Shown here: positions 23,607-38,009 of the stretch, one piece after another | How positions within the stretch are numbered: position 1 is the stretch's first letter | Layout of the letters: every line of letters starts with the position of its first letter | From: Coffea arabica | Taxonomy: Eukaryota > Streptophyta > Magnoliopsida > Gentianales > Rubiaceae | Direction: 5' to 3' | Assembly: GCF_036785885.1 (NCBI RefSeq) | Contig: NC_092323.1 | Span: 6,394,501 to 6,458,500, forward strand | Length of the DNA stretch: 64,000 nt | Notes under the pieces: model-generated | Told to the model about the DNA's origin: nothing | Database searches by the model: none | The model's input: the letters and a program-made list of their open reading frames with translations, nothing else | Translations under genes and position numbers: made by a program

Positions 23607-26600
23607 AATCAGATTCAGATTCAGCAATCTCATTTTTTTCCTGTACCATTTGTAACATTTCTGAATTACTTTTTCTAGAATTTGTTTGAGTTGCCATTGC
23701 TTTTGAAGTCTCTGTTCACTTTTATTCACCTTTGAGCGTCCTAGTTCTCAAGCAAAAGTTTAAGCCTTCAATGCTCCTGAATTAGTTTCAGGCAGCACTA
23801 ATTCCTTCAGCTGCCCCATGTCTACTTGCAGTTTGTAGCGAAGTTTTGTATATGGAATATCATATAACAACTGCTTTGAAATATTTTAATGAGGATTTGT
23901 GGGCAATGTTCCAATTGTTTTTCTTTATTGTGGTAGAATTGAATGTTGTTTCGTGCCACATTGATATTGGGGAGAGAAGCGGCGAATAGTGATTTTGCTG
24001 GACTTGCCTTGCATTGCATAGTTAGCCAAAATGCTAGAATGCTAGACGAAATATAAAAATGGATTCACAGATTCTTGCTTATTGTTCAGTGGAAGGGAAT
24101 GCTTGTAGTATTTATGGTATGTCTCGGTGAGAGCGGTGGTGTTTAGATTAGGGTGTTTTTTTTGTCTGGTATGCCTAATGGTTCAGCTCTTGTGCTTGCT
24201 CTTGCTTGTATAAATTACTCGACAGAATATCAACGATTTTGCAACGCAGTCCTCCTGCTGAGGTTTGTCATGTCAAAAGCTTAAACCTACCTATGAAAGG
24301 GTTGGGTTGAAAGAAATAGAGTAGTTCAAATACTTGTAGGTGACTGCTATACTTATACATGATATGCACGATTTTTGTCCCCATTTTGGAGAAAAGAGTG
24401 AGAAGTGGGGAAGGATAGGAGTGGATAGGTGATGAAAATGGAAAGGGAAAATGGGTTTTAGCCTTTAGGCATTTATGGGAGGTGGTTGCTGGGTCTACGA
24501 GGAAAGGTTGATGTTGTGTCAGTAGTAGTAGGTCTTTGACATGGAACCTAGTGAAATCTGGGTTTGGCAGCTTCCTTCCAAACAAGGGAGATAGGCTTTA
24601 GCCTTTAGGCTGGTAGCAGCGATTCAGCTGTGCTGTGGGGGGACGGAATCCCCCCTCCTCTCTAGTCCTTGGCTGACGGTAGCAGCTTTTTACATTGTCC
24701 CGGCTCCATCCACCAAGATTGCGTGGGTTGTGATCTTATCCGGGCCTTGGGCAGTGCTCCTAAACCCTTTATCTGGTCATCCTCTTTTTTCTTCCTGTGT
24801 CCATTGCCTATTGTAGCATAAACTCTGTTGGTATTTTTTTACCCAAAAAAAAAAACACACACACTACTGTTAGTATATTTTGGGGAAGGCGACAAATGAT
24901 ATGAATTACCATATGCTTTCTATCTAACAAACTGTGTCAAAAAAAAAGAGAAAAAGAAAAACAAGAATTAAATGAATGACACGCATCAAAGCTGACACCT
25001 GCTGCACTTGTCATGCTGACTTTCGGCTGCTTTATCTTTCTAAATTAACGAGAACATTAACATCCCAGCTAATTACCCTCTTCTCGTTCGATAAGCATTA
25101 CTAGAAGAATAATAGTAGTATAAAGTACTTGGCAAGGGTGACAATCGGACTCTACGTGTCAGGTTTTGACAAGTTTGGGGCTTTCGAGCTTCTAGAATTT
25201 TTGGCTCGGACCTAGGTTAGAAAACTTAAGCTCAACTCATATTGTTTAATATGGGTTTCGGCCTCATATTAGGCTCAACCTAAGTTTATAATTATCTACA
25301 TAATTATAAATTATTAATATTTTAACGTTATAATATGTATACTTATATATTATATGTATCATTTAATATGTAAATGTGTGTGTGTATAAAATGGACTAGA
25401 CCTTAATCGGGTTTGAATCTAGCAAGACCCAAATTCGACTCATATTTAATTTGAGTGTCTTATTTAGACTCAAACTCTATTCGATCCTATTTACCATAAA
25501 GCTCATTGGGCTTTTTGCGAGGCAAATGGATCGAATTTAAACTAATTCGGCCCCATTAATGTATTGGTGGCATCAGTTAATGTAGGTTAATGACTCGACT
25601 TCCAAGTAATATTATTGTTACAAGAACGATGCCATTATCCAAAATAGATAACATAGTCATCATCAGACAATGGGGGTAATTATCGTAAAAAAGAGACTGG
25701 AGTTTGACCACGATGAAGTCCTCACACTCGGCCCTCTCACGATCGCAGTCTCATACTGTGGAAGAGGTAGCTGTAACTTTCAACGTCTTAAATATATTTT
25801 AGCTGAAGGGGATGGTTGCTTCGAGATATTCTTGTAAGTAATTTTCATTCAATTTCAAACAAAAAGACACTTCACCAAGACACACTGGACTTTTTCTTTT
25901 TTGACGTAAAATTTCCCACATTTTCTGGGTTTCGATAAAAAAAAAATGGAAAGTGTAAGAAACTAATAACAACATTGCTGATAATGCTGAATGCTGACAC
26001 AAAAAGAAAACTTCTTGTCACACAGTTCACAAAAATAAAAATAAAAAAATACAAGGTTTAGAATCGTTACTCTTGATTTAATTTATAATAGAGTATTTTA
26101 TTATATGTTTTTGGGGATCTCAGTACCAGAATTTTTTGTGAGTAACGTCAACTTTGCTTGCCTCTTAACAGAATTGAGGCAAGCAATATGGCATTATCTT
26201 TGTCTATGGCATCGGTCGTCATTTCTGTTTTTGCCACCGATTTGTTACAAACTGCTACCATTCTTAAAGTACCAAAAAATGACAAGAAGAACAAACTGCT
26301 GACCTTTTTTATACATAATTTGCGGAACAATTAATTGTACAAAACAACATTCCAACAGTTCAAATGACTTCGAAGCAAACGAGAGTCGGCACATAGGATT
26401 ATTGAAAACAAGCTGATCACTTCTAAATAATTATAAAAAATGGTTCCCTTTAGAGTAGTGGGTTGGATGATAATATGTGCAGAAGCTTCTGTACTAGTAC
26501 TGCGTGAAGACGACTTGAGTGTTCATGGATGTGCCCAGTTTGGTAGAGTGGAGGAGGAATAGGCATAGGATATGGTCTTTTTCATTGGGCAAGTCACTGA

Positions 26601-29254
26601 TGTTGACCAGAGATTAGAGACAAAGATGCCAACATTATTGCGGGTTCTGGAATTCTTTTATTTGCAAAGCATCCGTTACATCATACTATGATTTAATCAT
26701 ACAATAATATCAGCGCTACCTGTATTCTCTGGAAACGTTCTTCGAGGTTGGTATTTATTAACACATCACACGTCACATTGTATGAGCTGCTGAGGGGAAA
26801 AAAAAATCATGAGGGTGTCAAGACTCAACCAAAAAGCATATTGATTGTTAGGGTCAAACTGGCTATAGTCGGACAAGGGCCTCAATAGTCAATAGTTGTT
26901 AGATTCAATTCTGTCCTTAACAATTGCTGAAGGTCAACATTAACACATTCCCACATTCTTTTATATATATTCCAGTGGCGAGAAATTATTGGACATTTAC
27001 TGAGTTCGCACTTTGGACTTTGAAGCTTGACTAGACATTGCACAAACAAACCTGCAAATAATTTTTAGACCAAAACCGAACCAATGACCGACCATTTGAG
27101 AGAGACAGAGACAGCTCTACCTCCAAAACCTTTTCTCATGCCATTTTGTAACCCCGCACAAATGCGCCAGATAATTTCCAAGAAGATCTCCTCTACCCAC
27201 CATCTTTTTTGAACTGGAACATTCATGGATTTTCGGGTAGGGGTATCTTCTTGAAGCCGGAATTTGAAAATAACGGAGTATTTATTTTCTGCTAGACGTG
27301 TGGTCCCCGGTGTAAACTTGTGGGATTTCGGATTCTCTTCCAAGGTCTGTCTTTAAAGAAATTACAGACGGGCCATGAAGAGTAGTAAGAATACTACTAC
27401 TATTACTATATCATTGGGGATCCAGTAATTGGAGAGACAGGTTAAGGACAGAGGAATCCAGGTTCTCCTTGCTAATCAGACATTTGGCATCCAATCCGAT
27501 GTGAAAGTACTTGGCTGAAGGGACCATTCACCTTACGTAACGCACTCAACTCCAGTGTCCGATCCTCCTTTTTACCAAGCATCTTGCTACTGGTATTTAG
27601 TTGGAGTATGAGTATCTATCTAAACAAAAGTTACTAGACATATGATATGATATGACCACCAAGTTAGTTACTACTACTGCAAACTATAATTCAGCATGGG
27701 TCAACCTTAAAAATCTTGAAAGTAGGGGAAAGGAAACCTAACCTTGTAGCCTTGTGGGTCACCAATTAGAGTTGGACAAGAAAATGATTTGAATTAACTT
27801 GTACAACCGCAGTTAATTGACACCATTTTTTTTCCCTAGTTAAACGAACACAATTAATTTGCAATAACTGCGTATGGTTCTCATGACTCGGTGAGGTGCT
27901 GGATGAATTATAGAAGTAAGAAATATATATATATATGTATTATTAGGATTTTAGGAGACATCATGTAGCACCTCGAACCTCAAGCGCTATGGGCGGGTGT
28001 ACGTAGATGATGATGACAAAATGACAACCGGAGAATGCATTTGTTTTGAAGAGCAGCAGAATCCTCAAGGAATCTAAGAAGTATTTTTCTGATTTTAAAG
28101 GGGCACATCCTTCTAACCCGAGCCTCTCAATTCTCCTAAGAGTCTCGAGTATAGCATCTGATATTTTCAGCTTTTTTCGATCCTTGAAAATCATCCAGAG
28201 AAAGTTTGTGATTTCTAGCTTTCAGCTGAATAAGCGATTCGCAGAGAATTATTTGTAGCTGTTGAAAAGGAACGTGACGAGACAGGTCAATACCCGTACC
28301 CATTTGTGAGAAAAGGAAAGGTGATGCTAAATTAGATATACGTTGCATTGGTATCCCAATTTGGATTCTTAAAAATAGACTTTACCTTTTGGCTCGACTC
28401 TTCACTCTTGAGCTTGATCTTGGAGATTTTAGCTAGTTACTGGTTCATTCCTTTTCGGCCTTTAGCCAATAGAAAATACATAGACATGCAAAAGAGTACA
28501 TTTAATTACTATTACTACATACGTAATAATCCCAATACAATTACGTGTGCCCAATACTCCTCTATATATAGGACAGATAGTATTTTGCATGTGCATGCCT
28601 GTGCATCGCGATACGTCTGTCTTGTGTTTAGAACATCACATCTCATGACTCCTAACTCCTAACCTATGCGTCGCATGACCATTCATCCACATTCCACATA
28701 CACATCATCGTACGTAGGATCACTACCCCAAAAGGGATACGGCTACGGCCAAAGTAGACTACTATGATGTAAATAAATACACGTAAATATATATATATAT
28801 ACATATGCACACACACGAAAAATAATGGAGTATTATGAAATATCATCTTCATCAGTTCGTGCAAATGCAATCCGATATTTGTTCTTATCCTTAGGAAGCG
28901 AGACTCCATGCTCTCTCTTTCACTACCTTTTTGTCCATTTGTGACAATCGAAAGACCTTTTCAACCAATGAATATTAAGAATCTAACGAAATGGAACCTG
29001 CTTGGTGCTCCACTCCAAAACCTAATGAAGCGGCCATATCCAATCAATTATGGGCATTCTTGTAATATCACTTTCAATAGATCCTTGTTCCTCTCTCCCT
29101 CTGTCGGTCAGAAAATGCATTTTATTTTTATTTTTTCTTGAAAATTTTAGATTTCAACAGGAGATGATGAGAGGGATCTAGTGTAGTAGACCAATTCTCG
29201 AGTAATCAATTAGTAGTGTAGATCAATTTGTGTGCATTTATACTGATCAATCTA
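23607..29254. other. Intergenic, no recognisable gene
   Basis: The first few hundred bases should be the 3' UTR of the CK2 alpha gene. Around 25130-25570 there is a GGGTGACAATCGG start followed by words typical of short hAT MITEs (GGGTTTGAATC, GACCCAAATTCG), but I could not find paired ends or a TSD. Frames such as 27065-27343 and 27961-28194 on the minus strand have no known domain. TA runs occur near 27925 and 28785. Confidence 0.35.
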
Positions 29255-29262
29255 GTAAAAGG

Positions 29263-29567
29263 AGATGTTTTGAAAATCGGACCGGATTGATCGGTTCGAT
29301 CGGTTGAACAGCGAACCGGTCATGCCGTCGGTCCGGTTCAATTAAAAACTCAAAGAATTAATTGAGTCGGTCAAAACGGAAAAAAATCAGGAGGTTCAAC
29401 CGATTTTATTAAGTATTTATTTTTAAAATAAATATTTTAATTTTATTCAAAATATTTAATGCTAAAATAAATAAAAAATTATTAAACTTTTGAACCGCAG
29501 TCGAACCGGTCGAACTGTGAACCGAAAAGTTTCCGGTTCACTTCCCAGCCCGGGTTTAAAAACATTG
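29263..29567. mobile_element. Short hAT-like element (GGTTCGAACCGG-rich), 305 bp
   Basis: Left end AGATGTTTTGAAAATCGGAC; right end, read inward, CAATGTTTTTAAACCCGGGC. The 8-bp flanks GTAAAAGG (29255-29262) and GTAAAAAG (29568-29575) match at 7 of 8. Both ends are rich in GGTTCGA/CCGGTC words in opposite orientations around an AT-rich centre. No coding capacity. Confidence 0.65.
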
Positions 29568-29636
29568 GTAAAAAGGGTGCATGTCTTCTGCTCTGCAATT
29601 TCATTTTGGGTAGTAGTCTTCCTTCTCAGAATGCTT

Positions 29637-29668
29637 CTCTCTCTCTCTCTCTCTCTATGTGTGTGTGT
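29637..29668. repeat. CT/GT compound microsatellite
   Basis: A run of CT dinucleotides is followed by ATGTGTGTGTG, directly downstream of the 305-bp hAT-like element. Confidence 0.85.
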
Positions 29669-30038
29669 TATTTGACGTTCTTTAAATTAAATTTCTGTAT
29701 AATTTTTGGAATTAAGATCTCGTTAGGCCTCTTTTATCGTTCACCGCAACAGAGTTAGCAGAATAATTGTTAAACAGACAAAAGCGATGGGGTCATTTTA
29801 GCTGAAATTATTTCTCTGTTACAACTTTCAAAGGGTTCTGCGCTGCCGGGAATCTTTTAAAGGGGGCCTACGCATTCAGGCACACAAGTTGGAATTCAGC
29901 AATTCTCCTCCGTGCTTTCAAATCAATAAAACTAATGTCCGAAACGAGTAATAAAGCTACCTATCTTATCTGAATAGTCTAATAAGCAAGTCCTCGAGAT
30001 ACTTCCTCCGTTTAACCATGAATATATAAAGTCAGGAA

Positions 30039-30333
30039 ACCACTGAGCTCTAGCTCAGCGCCACCGCCTCACCTGGTGGGGTGCCTCTCCTGGTGGGGTG
30101 GGAGGTCAGGGATTCAACCCTTGCTTCCCACCAAATTGTCTGCTTCTCATGGACAACTCGATTGGTCTCAGCAAGCCTCCTTAGGAGCTGATGTCCAGTG
30201 CCCGTAATGGTTCGAGTCCCGTGGTTATCGTGTTCGGGGGGATGAGGCCTCTCCTCCCGTCTCGGAGTGAGATTAGTCGGGCCCCGCAAAGATTGACCCG
30301 GACACCCACTCCGTCAGCAAAAAAAATATATAT
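30039..30333 (+). mobile_element. tRNA-derived SINE, about 295 bp, with 17-bp TSD
   Basis: A perfect 17-bp TSD, ATATATAAAGTCAGGAA, lies at 30022-30038 and 30334-30350, as expected from LINE-driven insertion. An A-box-like TAGCTCAGCGC lies at 30051 and a B-box-like GGATTCAACCC near 30110. A second B-box-like GGTTCGAGTCC follows near 30209, so the head looks like two tRNA-like units. It shares the 3' block GATTAGTCGGGCCCCG with the SINE at 57673-58365 and ends in an A-rich then TA-rich tail. The two copies clearly belong to one family. Confidence 0.8.
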
Positions 30334-30566
30334 ATATATAAAGTCAGGAACAACTACCACTACGTGTCATATGCTCTGTGTTCGAAATCTTGAAGGTTTT
30401 GTTTATATACTGCAAATTGGCCAAAAATTATTAAAGGAAGTAGAAATACTCTATTATTAGCTTATGTTCGTATCTCCCGGTTTAGCTGATGTTTACTTTA
30501 ACAGAATAAGAGGTTGCAAAGTTTAACGGAACAAGGTTTTGTAAAGGTAGCTCAACCTTTGGGTTT

Positions 30567-30570
<4 letters not shown>

Positions 30571-30612
<42 letters not shown>
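30571..30612. repeat. TA microsatellite, 21 units
   Basis: An uninterrupted run of TA dinucleotides. Confidence 0.95.
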
Positions 30613-30614
<2 letters not shown>

Positions 30615-32414
30615 GACCTTAGCCCTTGCATCGAATTCATTTGTTAATTTATAATGCAATTCAATTGAAATACTATGCGTTGCAATAATAACAGTTTGAA
30701 GCTTAACTCTACAGTAGTTTTTCCTTTCTCCTTGACTGGAAAAGCTTAGACATAAATTGATAGGAGAATTTTCTTGGTTTTTCCTTCACAGATTAGAAAC
30801 TCGATGGAGTGCTTCAATTGAATTTCTACATCGACTACCATAGTTTTGAAGTATAACCATTCATGGTTTTTTTTTTTGTTTAAATTCCGGCGCTTGGATT
30901 GATATATGTACGCATTAGAGGTAATAAAGGGGATTAAGGGAATTAACGTTCCTTTCCTTCTTGTTATGCGGCTCCATTCATATACCCTTTTTCCTGCGAA
31001 TTTGCAGTTCTAAGCTCCTGTATCATTTCCTCTACCGATTTTCTTTTCACAATTAGCAAAAAAATTAGCTGGCTGTACAAATTGAGCAAGATTATTAGCC
31101 TTTAATTCTTCATAGCTAAAATTTTTGACAATATTCAATCCAAAGGGGATTACTGATCGTTTAGAAATGGAAATAAAACCCTCGATCTGCTCGAATTCTG
31201 GTATTTACTATATGTACATAGGTTGTCAGAGGCACAGTAAATTGTCTGTGTCAGTGTACATACGTTAGGCAGATGCAGTAAACTGTCAGTAGCAGTCAAA
31301 CAAACTTTGATTTGGTGATGCTAAACAAAGCACTTCCTCTGCAGGCTAAGAAATCGTCTAAACACGATGGCTTGATTCTAGAGCTGCCTCCCAGAAGATT
31401 CTCTGCTTAACGGCACATCTCCAACATAAAATCGAGTCTTACCTGTATCATCCTCCACTTACAATGTATGTGGTAGATAATCGAAAACGCTCTGAATTAT
31501 CTTGATTTGATACCCCAAGCCCAAGAAGAAATATTTAATTTGCATTTATCACAGAAAATGAGCTTAACAACGCGTGGCACATGTTAACGAACCCTAAATT
31601 GCTTCCCTGTCTCCTTTTTTAATTGTGTGTTTGAATACTAATAAAACCAGCATCTAGGAGGGGCCATGTTTAGGGTTTGGAGAACCCTAAAGGGACACAT
31701 CAGAAAGCTGAATCCCGTCACATTTACTAGCTTGCTCGAGCCTGTCTACTTCCAGCATTACAAGTTTGACAAGCCCAAATCTTATCTTTGCATGTGTATT
31801 TAATGTATACCAATTACTGGTAAGTGAGCTCCGCTCTTGTGCATGAACGTTTGAATTTCATCACATTCTTGACTGCGGATGTACATCCGTTCTAGCGACT
31901 TTTCTGACAATTTGCTTGTTAATTGCTACTTCAAACTTAAATCCGAGTTGATGCTAATCTTCATCAAAGGAAATGTAAAAGAAAATGAAGGCAAAAGTAT
32001 AGTTATCTCCATCTGTCACGATGGACGGGACAGACATGTGCGAAGTAGCCATCGAGTTTGTAGTTGTTACACTCTGAATCAGCCACATGGAACTCATCGG
32101 ATGCAGTACTATTATGTAGATATGAGACGAAAGCTACAAGAAATCAAGAAGACAAATTGAAGGCCAGGTTTTGGCGTGGCCAGAAATATGCAAGATGGAC
32201 GTACGAGACAGATGGTGATGCACAAATTAGCATTAAATGAGGGTATGGCTATCCTGAGTTTCCAATCACACATCAATTCGCTGAAACAAACAAGAGGCTA
32301 GTAGTACTGTATTGTGTAGTATATTAGCCCTCGATCCACCTGGCTCTGCGTGACGCAGAGTGTCATCGATGTTCATGAACGGTCACTTCGAAAAAAAAAA
32401 AATGTCTTGACCCC

Positions 32415-32432
32415 CATGAGTCATGACTCATG
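32415..32432. promoter_or_regulatory. Perfect 18-bp palindrome with two bZIP-type TGAGTCA sites
   Basis: CATGAGTCATGACTCATG equals its own reverse complement and contains TGAGTCA on both strands, a GCN4-type bZIP site. A related hairpin, CTCTGCG/CGCAGAG, sits about 70 bp upstream. No gene is recognised next to it, so a regulatory role is speculative. Confidence 0.4.
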
Positions 32433-32995
32433 AGTGACTGAGAGAGGACTAGGGAGTGAGGAAAAGTGATGGGGCAAAAAATCGCGGGGTGGGTGGGGGC
32501 AACTGGCAAGTCAGTGAGAGGAGACATGGTGCATAATCCAGGGGATTCGGCCGAGCCGCGGCCGCACCCTAGTGTCGGACACTCAGCTTACAAATGGCCA
32601 AAAGCCGAACAAAGATTTAGAATTTTATTAGTGGGTGGGAGGAGGAAGGAAATGACAGCTCCTCAAAGCCTCCCAAATTCACACTTACCTCTCCTGCGCC
32701 TATCCTATCCTCCTTCCTAGTAACAACTTTTAAGAGTACACGCCAAACTCCCTCCCAGTATATCCGCCCAGTTCTGGTCTCCACAGCCCTACCCACTTCT
32801 GGCACGCTTTTCTCTTGAGAACCCAACATTCATAGCTGTGCAATTATTAGTATATAAATATATATATATATACACTACTGTATTAAGTATCAGACAATAA
32901 TAAATATTGGAAAGGCCATTTCGCGACTGGCTTACTTATTAGCAGATAGAATTTGAAGTCACTTTTTAATCTTTGCTGTTATCCAATTTCATTCG

Positions 32996-33172
32996 CTTCC
33001 ACGAAACTCTTATTAAGACTCAGACAAATTTCGCATGTTATTGTACGTAAAAATCATCATATATAAATAAATGGGGTACACTAGCTAGTCTTTCCTGTTT
33101 CAATATTCACTTCCACGAAACTCTTATTACAATTGAGACAAATTCGCGTCTTATTGTACGTAAAAATCATCT
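32996..33172. repeat. Degenerate direct repeat of about 60 bp, 114 bp apart
   Basis: CTTCCACGAAACTCTTATTA begins copies at 32996 and 33110. Both continue through ACAAAT and TTATTGTACGTAAAAATCAT with small changes. The unit length and spacing suggest an old tandem duplication. Confidence 0.8.
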
Positions 33173-33212
33173 TTATACAAATTGGTTTCACGCAGAGATC
33201 TGGGTAGGCATA

Positions 33213-33236
33213 CCAGCCAGCCAGCCAGCCAGCCAC
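33213..33236. repeat. AGCC tetranucleotide microsatellite
   Basis: About five tandem AGCC units starting at CCAGCCAGCC. Confidence 0.9.
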
Positions 33237-36200
33237 TGTATATGACATGTTTGCTTTGATTACAAATCAACTGAATTTTACAGTATCGGATAGATTTCTT
33301 GTCGGTGACCAGGCTATAAGGAGATGATGCGGTACTATTTATTTTGTGTTTTTTTTTTTTTTTTTTACTTCAGATCATGCAGATGCTCGAGTGTTTGAGA
33401 AGAAAATATAGAAACGGGTCGTTGCTCATAAGAAAGAAAGAAACGGGTCGTTGCTTTGTCGGTCAAACTCGTTAATGAGTCGGGTATAAGTCACAGCAGT
33501 AATTGGATAGGGTTTTTCTTTTCTGGGGTAGGTCGCTTGCTTGTATTATGTGACCGACCCTTTGCTTTTAAAGCATGCATGGAGGAGGAAACAAAGGTCC
33601 CCATTAGACATGAGTGGCTCGGGGAAGCGCAAATTTTGAATTCCTTTTATTGACCAGGTGTTTTGCCGGGTCAAAATAATTTTCTTTTTGTAGCAGAAGA
33701 TCTGGTGGAGGAGACTCTGACTGACACATAATCGGCAGCCAGCTATGTGTGTTTTCTGCAAGCGAGCACTAACTGAACATAAATTAAACTCTAATCAAAT
33801 CCGCTGTTTTCCTCGAGCCACACCACCCACTCATCAACCATGAACATGATCCTTCTCTAATTTGGGGTCAACCTGTTCAAATCCTGGTTCCCAACTTTCT
33901 AAGCCTATCATTAACAGTTTTGTCAACTCTACTTTCCTGTCTGGCGACAGTATCAGCAAATTGAGGGTAAACATGTTTCCCAACTCGCTCTTCTTTCTGG
34001 TTTTTTTTTTAATCGAAACATCTCTGTTTCAACGAGAATAGAAAACCAAGTGGGAGTATTTCATTGTGCATTTTTGTCAATATTTACAAACACTTTGCTC
34101 TCCTTATGATCTAGATTGCTATTTTTTTGAAATTTTTGTTAAAAAAATACTCCATATGATAGCAATTTAATGTATACGAGATAAAAAAAATGATTGAAAA
34201 ATATATTCGTAAAATATATATAAAAAATTTTGAAGAAAAATTACAATCCAAATAAGGCCATAGATAAAAAGGAGTTACACGTAATATCTTCATCTTTACT
34301 GCTCTTTTTTTTTTTTGTTTTTGCTAATATTAGATCAAAGCTCAAGATAATCCCAAGCATCTTTAAGCTGAGTTAGACATTATCATCTGTTACTAAAAAT
34401 ATATATGCTTAGATGGTGAAAAAGATCATGCGACATATCTAGAGCTTTTAATTACTATCTACTCCATTGTTTTTGAAAAAAAAAAATATACTATAATTTT
34501 ATTAAAATACGTGCTAATAGTAAAAATTGCATATAAATATCAAATATCTGAAAGAAAAAGATATTACAAAACAGATAAAATTATAAAACTCCAAAAATAC
34601 TTAAAAAACGGTCCATTGTTCGGCCTTCTTAATACTAGCCTAATTTTAATAAAGATTAGATAGATGGATATTAGTCCTACATGTATTTTCCCAAATTTGA
34701 CATGGATGCATGTATGTAGAAGACTATTATAAATTTACTAATTTAGGCATGTGAAATTGGTGAAGGGACAGTGGCTGATATGAGGACTGGTATATGTTCG
34801 GGATGGGGCCTACAAAGGTTGTCGTGCTTGGTGTTGATTTGTCGTGGGACTATGATTGGGCAAAAGGGGACGTACGGAGCATAAGATAGATTACGAAAAG
34901 GGAACAAGATCCCTAGGCATTATCATACTCGAGGCTTTTGTCTCTAATTGTTTGCAGTTCCTCCATTTCTCTTTTGCTCCATCATTTACCCGTTGAAAGC
35001 CTTTTCAGATATGGCTCGTCTTCGTCCTCTCCCCGGACCCATCTTCTTCCCCTCTCCAGTCTTCAATTGACTCGCCTGCCCCAATATGTTTGTATACCTG
35101 CACTACTGGCATTTTTTTTCTTTAAAAAAAAAATAAAGAAAAGAAAATTGCTGACGGGAAGGTTTAAAACATTTGTCAACTATGAACTCTTTTTTTTTTT
35201 TTTTTGGTTTTGGTCAACTATGAACTCGATGATGGTGTAAGATGGATGGTAAGAGGGTCTGTCGACCATAACAACGTTGCGGTCAATCTCTCATCCATCC
35301 TAGAATTTTATGGTGAAAAATTTTCTTTGATGAAGAAAAATGATGATTTTGTCCCAACTAGCAATTGTTGATGTGTGCTGCTAAAACCAACAGTAGTATA
35401 TCAAAGCGGAAGCACAATAAAAACGAAACCAGAGCCAAATATGCCGCTCCGTCTATAATTATACTATATATTTTACGACTGTTATCTTCTCATCAGCATA
35501 TCATCATCATTAGATCCTGGCGAATCAGCTGCTTAAATTAACGTCTAATATTCCAATTAACGAATTAAACTATAACCAATTGATGATTTTGTCCGAAAGG
35601 AGATTCGTCTTGGGTATATTCACTAACTGTTCTCCTATAGTTAAATTTGCACTCCGAGTTAATTAATAAACCAAATCAGGGTATTACAACCTTTAAATCT
35701 TGAAGAAATCGCATTAAACTTGATTCCATATCTCACAGGGCTTACATCAGCATAGACAATTAACGAATAGCATTATGATCAAACTTTTACACTAATAGTT
35801 TCATATCGCAATAGTGCAGATTAGCGTATAGTTTATTGACGGCTAAGAATATATTTCCTCTGCCCTCATAATTTGCAGATTTTCTTTCTTTCTTTTTTTC
35901 TTCACTTTATTCGGATCCCAATTTCTTTAGAACAATAATAATAATTGTTATGCTAGTTGAGAATATATCTTTATACGCAATTGTTATGCTTCATTCCATT
36001 TTGACTGCCAATGCACTATCCGTCGAAAAGAACCTTATGTAGTCCTCTTTTTTGGATTGCTACTTTCCTAGTCATCGATCTGTAGAAAGAACTCTTGTAA
36101 TGATTAAACTCTCTAAATTTTAGTTTTTCCGCAGATGGTTCACTGTTCACGGGATTATGAAATTCAACAACGTGATCACGTCCTTATACTACTGTCATCA

Positions 36201-37912
36201 TTGCATTATTTCTATCTTTTTCCTGAACTTTTATTGGAGGGTACACAACCTATGCATTTTCAACATCTTGCTGTCTTGTATAGACTTCCTCGTCAATCTA
36301 TTCTTCTTTTTTTTTTTTAGCTTGTTTATATGAGTCATGTAACACAGATCATTGGCAAAATGTGCTTCTAAATCCATTATAATTAGGGATAAATTGTTCG
36401 CATATTATTAAATTATAGAGTGAGAAGTTTTTTTCCTTTTTTTTTTTTGAGGTATTACCCAGCGAGGGAAACCAAAAAAAGAAAAAGAAAATCTGATTAA
36501 AAAACTGAGCCGCCAATTTGATCCATCTACATATGCGGAATGCTTTGTCTTAGTTATGATCCTATTATTTGTGGGCTAATTAGTTGTACGGTCAACTAGT
36601 TGATTGGTTATAATCAATTTGTAATATTGATTGGGTTACTTGTACTCTTATATTTTTTATATAAAAAAAAAAAAGAATATGTGGAATGCTACTACGTTGA
36701 TGATTTGGAAGATGAACGCCATATACAGTTGACGAAGTCAATATAACTTACTCGTGATGATATTAGACCTAATTTGGTTTAAGGGAAATAATATTAGCAT
36801 ATGAACCTAAGTCTAATGACTCTACTAGTTTCCAGATTATTATTTTTTGGATCGTGGTTGATCACATCAAATATTTGATCCTATTTATTAGTTTGGAAAT
36901 TGAAATAGCTATGGGAGCTATGGGGTAGACGAATAAGAAAGAACAAAGGGAGAAAATTAGTAAGATAAACCCTAAACTCCTTCGTAACATAACAGACGGG
37001 ATCCTCTGTCCATTATTATATCTGTTCATTTTTCCTGTCGAATGCAAAATTACGTAGTTTCACTTACTAATACTGCTGATGCGACACATAACATTGAATG
37101 CATATCCAGGGGTGATGAGAAAGAGAGAGAAAGAGAAAGCGTTCGGAGTGATGAGACATTTCATTTCACGACTTGTGGTCCGACAAAACTAACTCTTTAC
37201 ACTATTTTACGCAGACCAAACTCTTGTGCTCTTTAGTTGTTGTTGTTGTTATCGAATTACGTTGATGTGTCAACTCAAATAGAATGTACTTAGAATTATA
37301 TATCTCATGAGTATATTGTTGATCTTCATGATAGACGCAATTCATGGGGCCGAACAAAATAATTCATTATCCTTGCCTGGCGTCCTGGACGTTTCCCAAT
37401 TGTTCCATCAATGTCCACCACTCTTATTCTTATTAGCATCTTATGGCACCAAAAAGGTAAAAACAAAACAGAGATGTGGTCCATCTGCCCTCTTGCCAAT
37501 ATTAGTGAAAGTGCCAATCTATAAAATTTGCCTAATTATGTTCCATATTATTATAATATAACATTTTTTTTCTTCTACTATATCTTAGAATGTTTAGGAC
37601 TACTAGTAGTCACATCTTTTGTCAGGTATCCGCCAAGACACAATAATAAATTTCACTTCAAACCTTTCCCTCACTTCATTGGCTCTCAAGATAAGCACTG
37701 CCAATCATTTTAGGCCATTTTCAATGAGATTTATTTACTACATAATTAATAATATCAAACGGTTGTTATGCCCCACTCACCTGTGTGTAACTGCGTATGC
37801 TAGTTCGAAACCAAGTAACAAATGCTGCTTATTAAATTGGTAATCATGCTTTATGATGACGACTGCGTCCTTAGAAAATCCAATCATTGTCGAAAAACCG
37901 TTATTTTTTCTA

Positions 37913-38009
37913 CCGTTCAAATTTCGTGACAGAGAGCGTTATTATTTTGGCAATGCCGTTCAAATTTTGTGACAGGGAGTGTTATTATTTTGGCAATGGT
38001 GTTCAAATT
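37913..38009. repeat. 43-bp tandem repeat, about 2.3 copies
   Basis: CCGTTCAAATTTCGTGACAG begins the first copy at 37913 and a close match begins at 37956. A third, truncated copy (GTGTTCAAATTTT) starts at about 37999. Confidence 0.8.

Noticed and set aside
25130..25575. Possible hAT MITE starting GGGTGACAATCGG
   Set aside because: The word content fits, but no matching right end or TSD could be found, so it was not annotated as an element.
27961..28194. Minus-strand frame with a leucine-rich look (ILETLRRIERLGLEGC)
   Set aside because: Too short and without the spacing of a true LRR array; no neighbouring exons continue it.
34938..35240. 100-codon plus-strand frame, Ser/Leu-rich
   Set aside because: Ends in poly-Phe/Lys from homopolymer runs; no domain or splice support.
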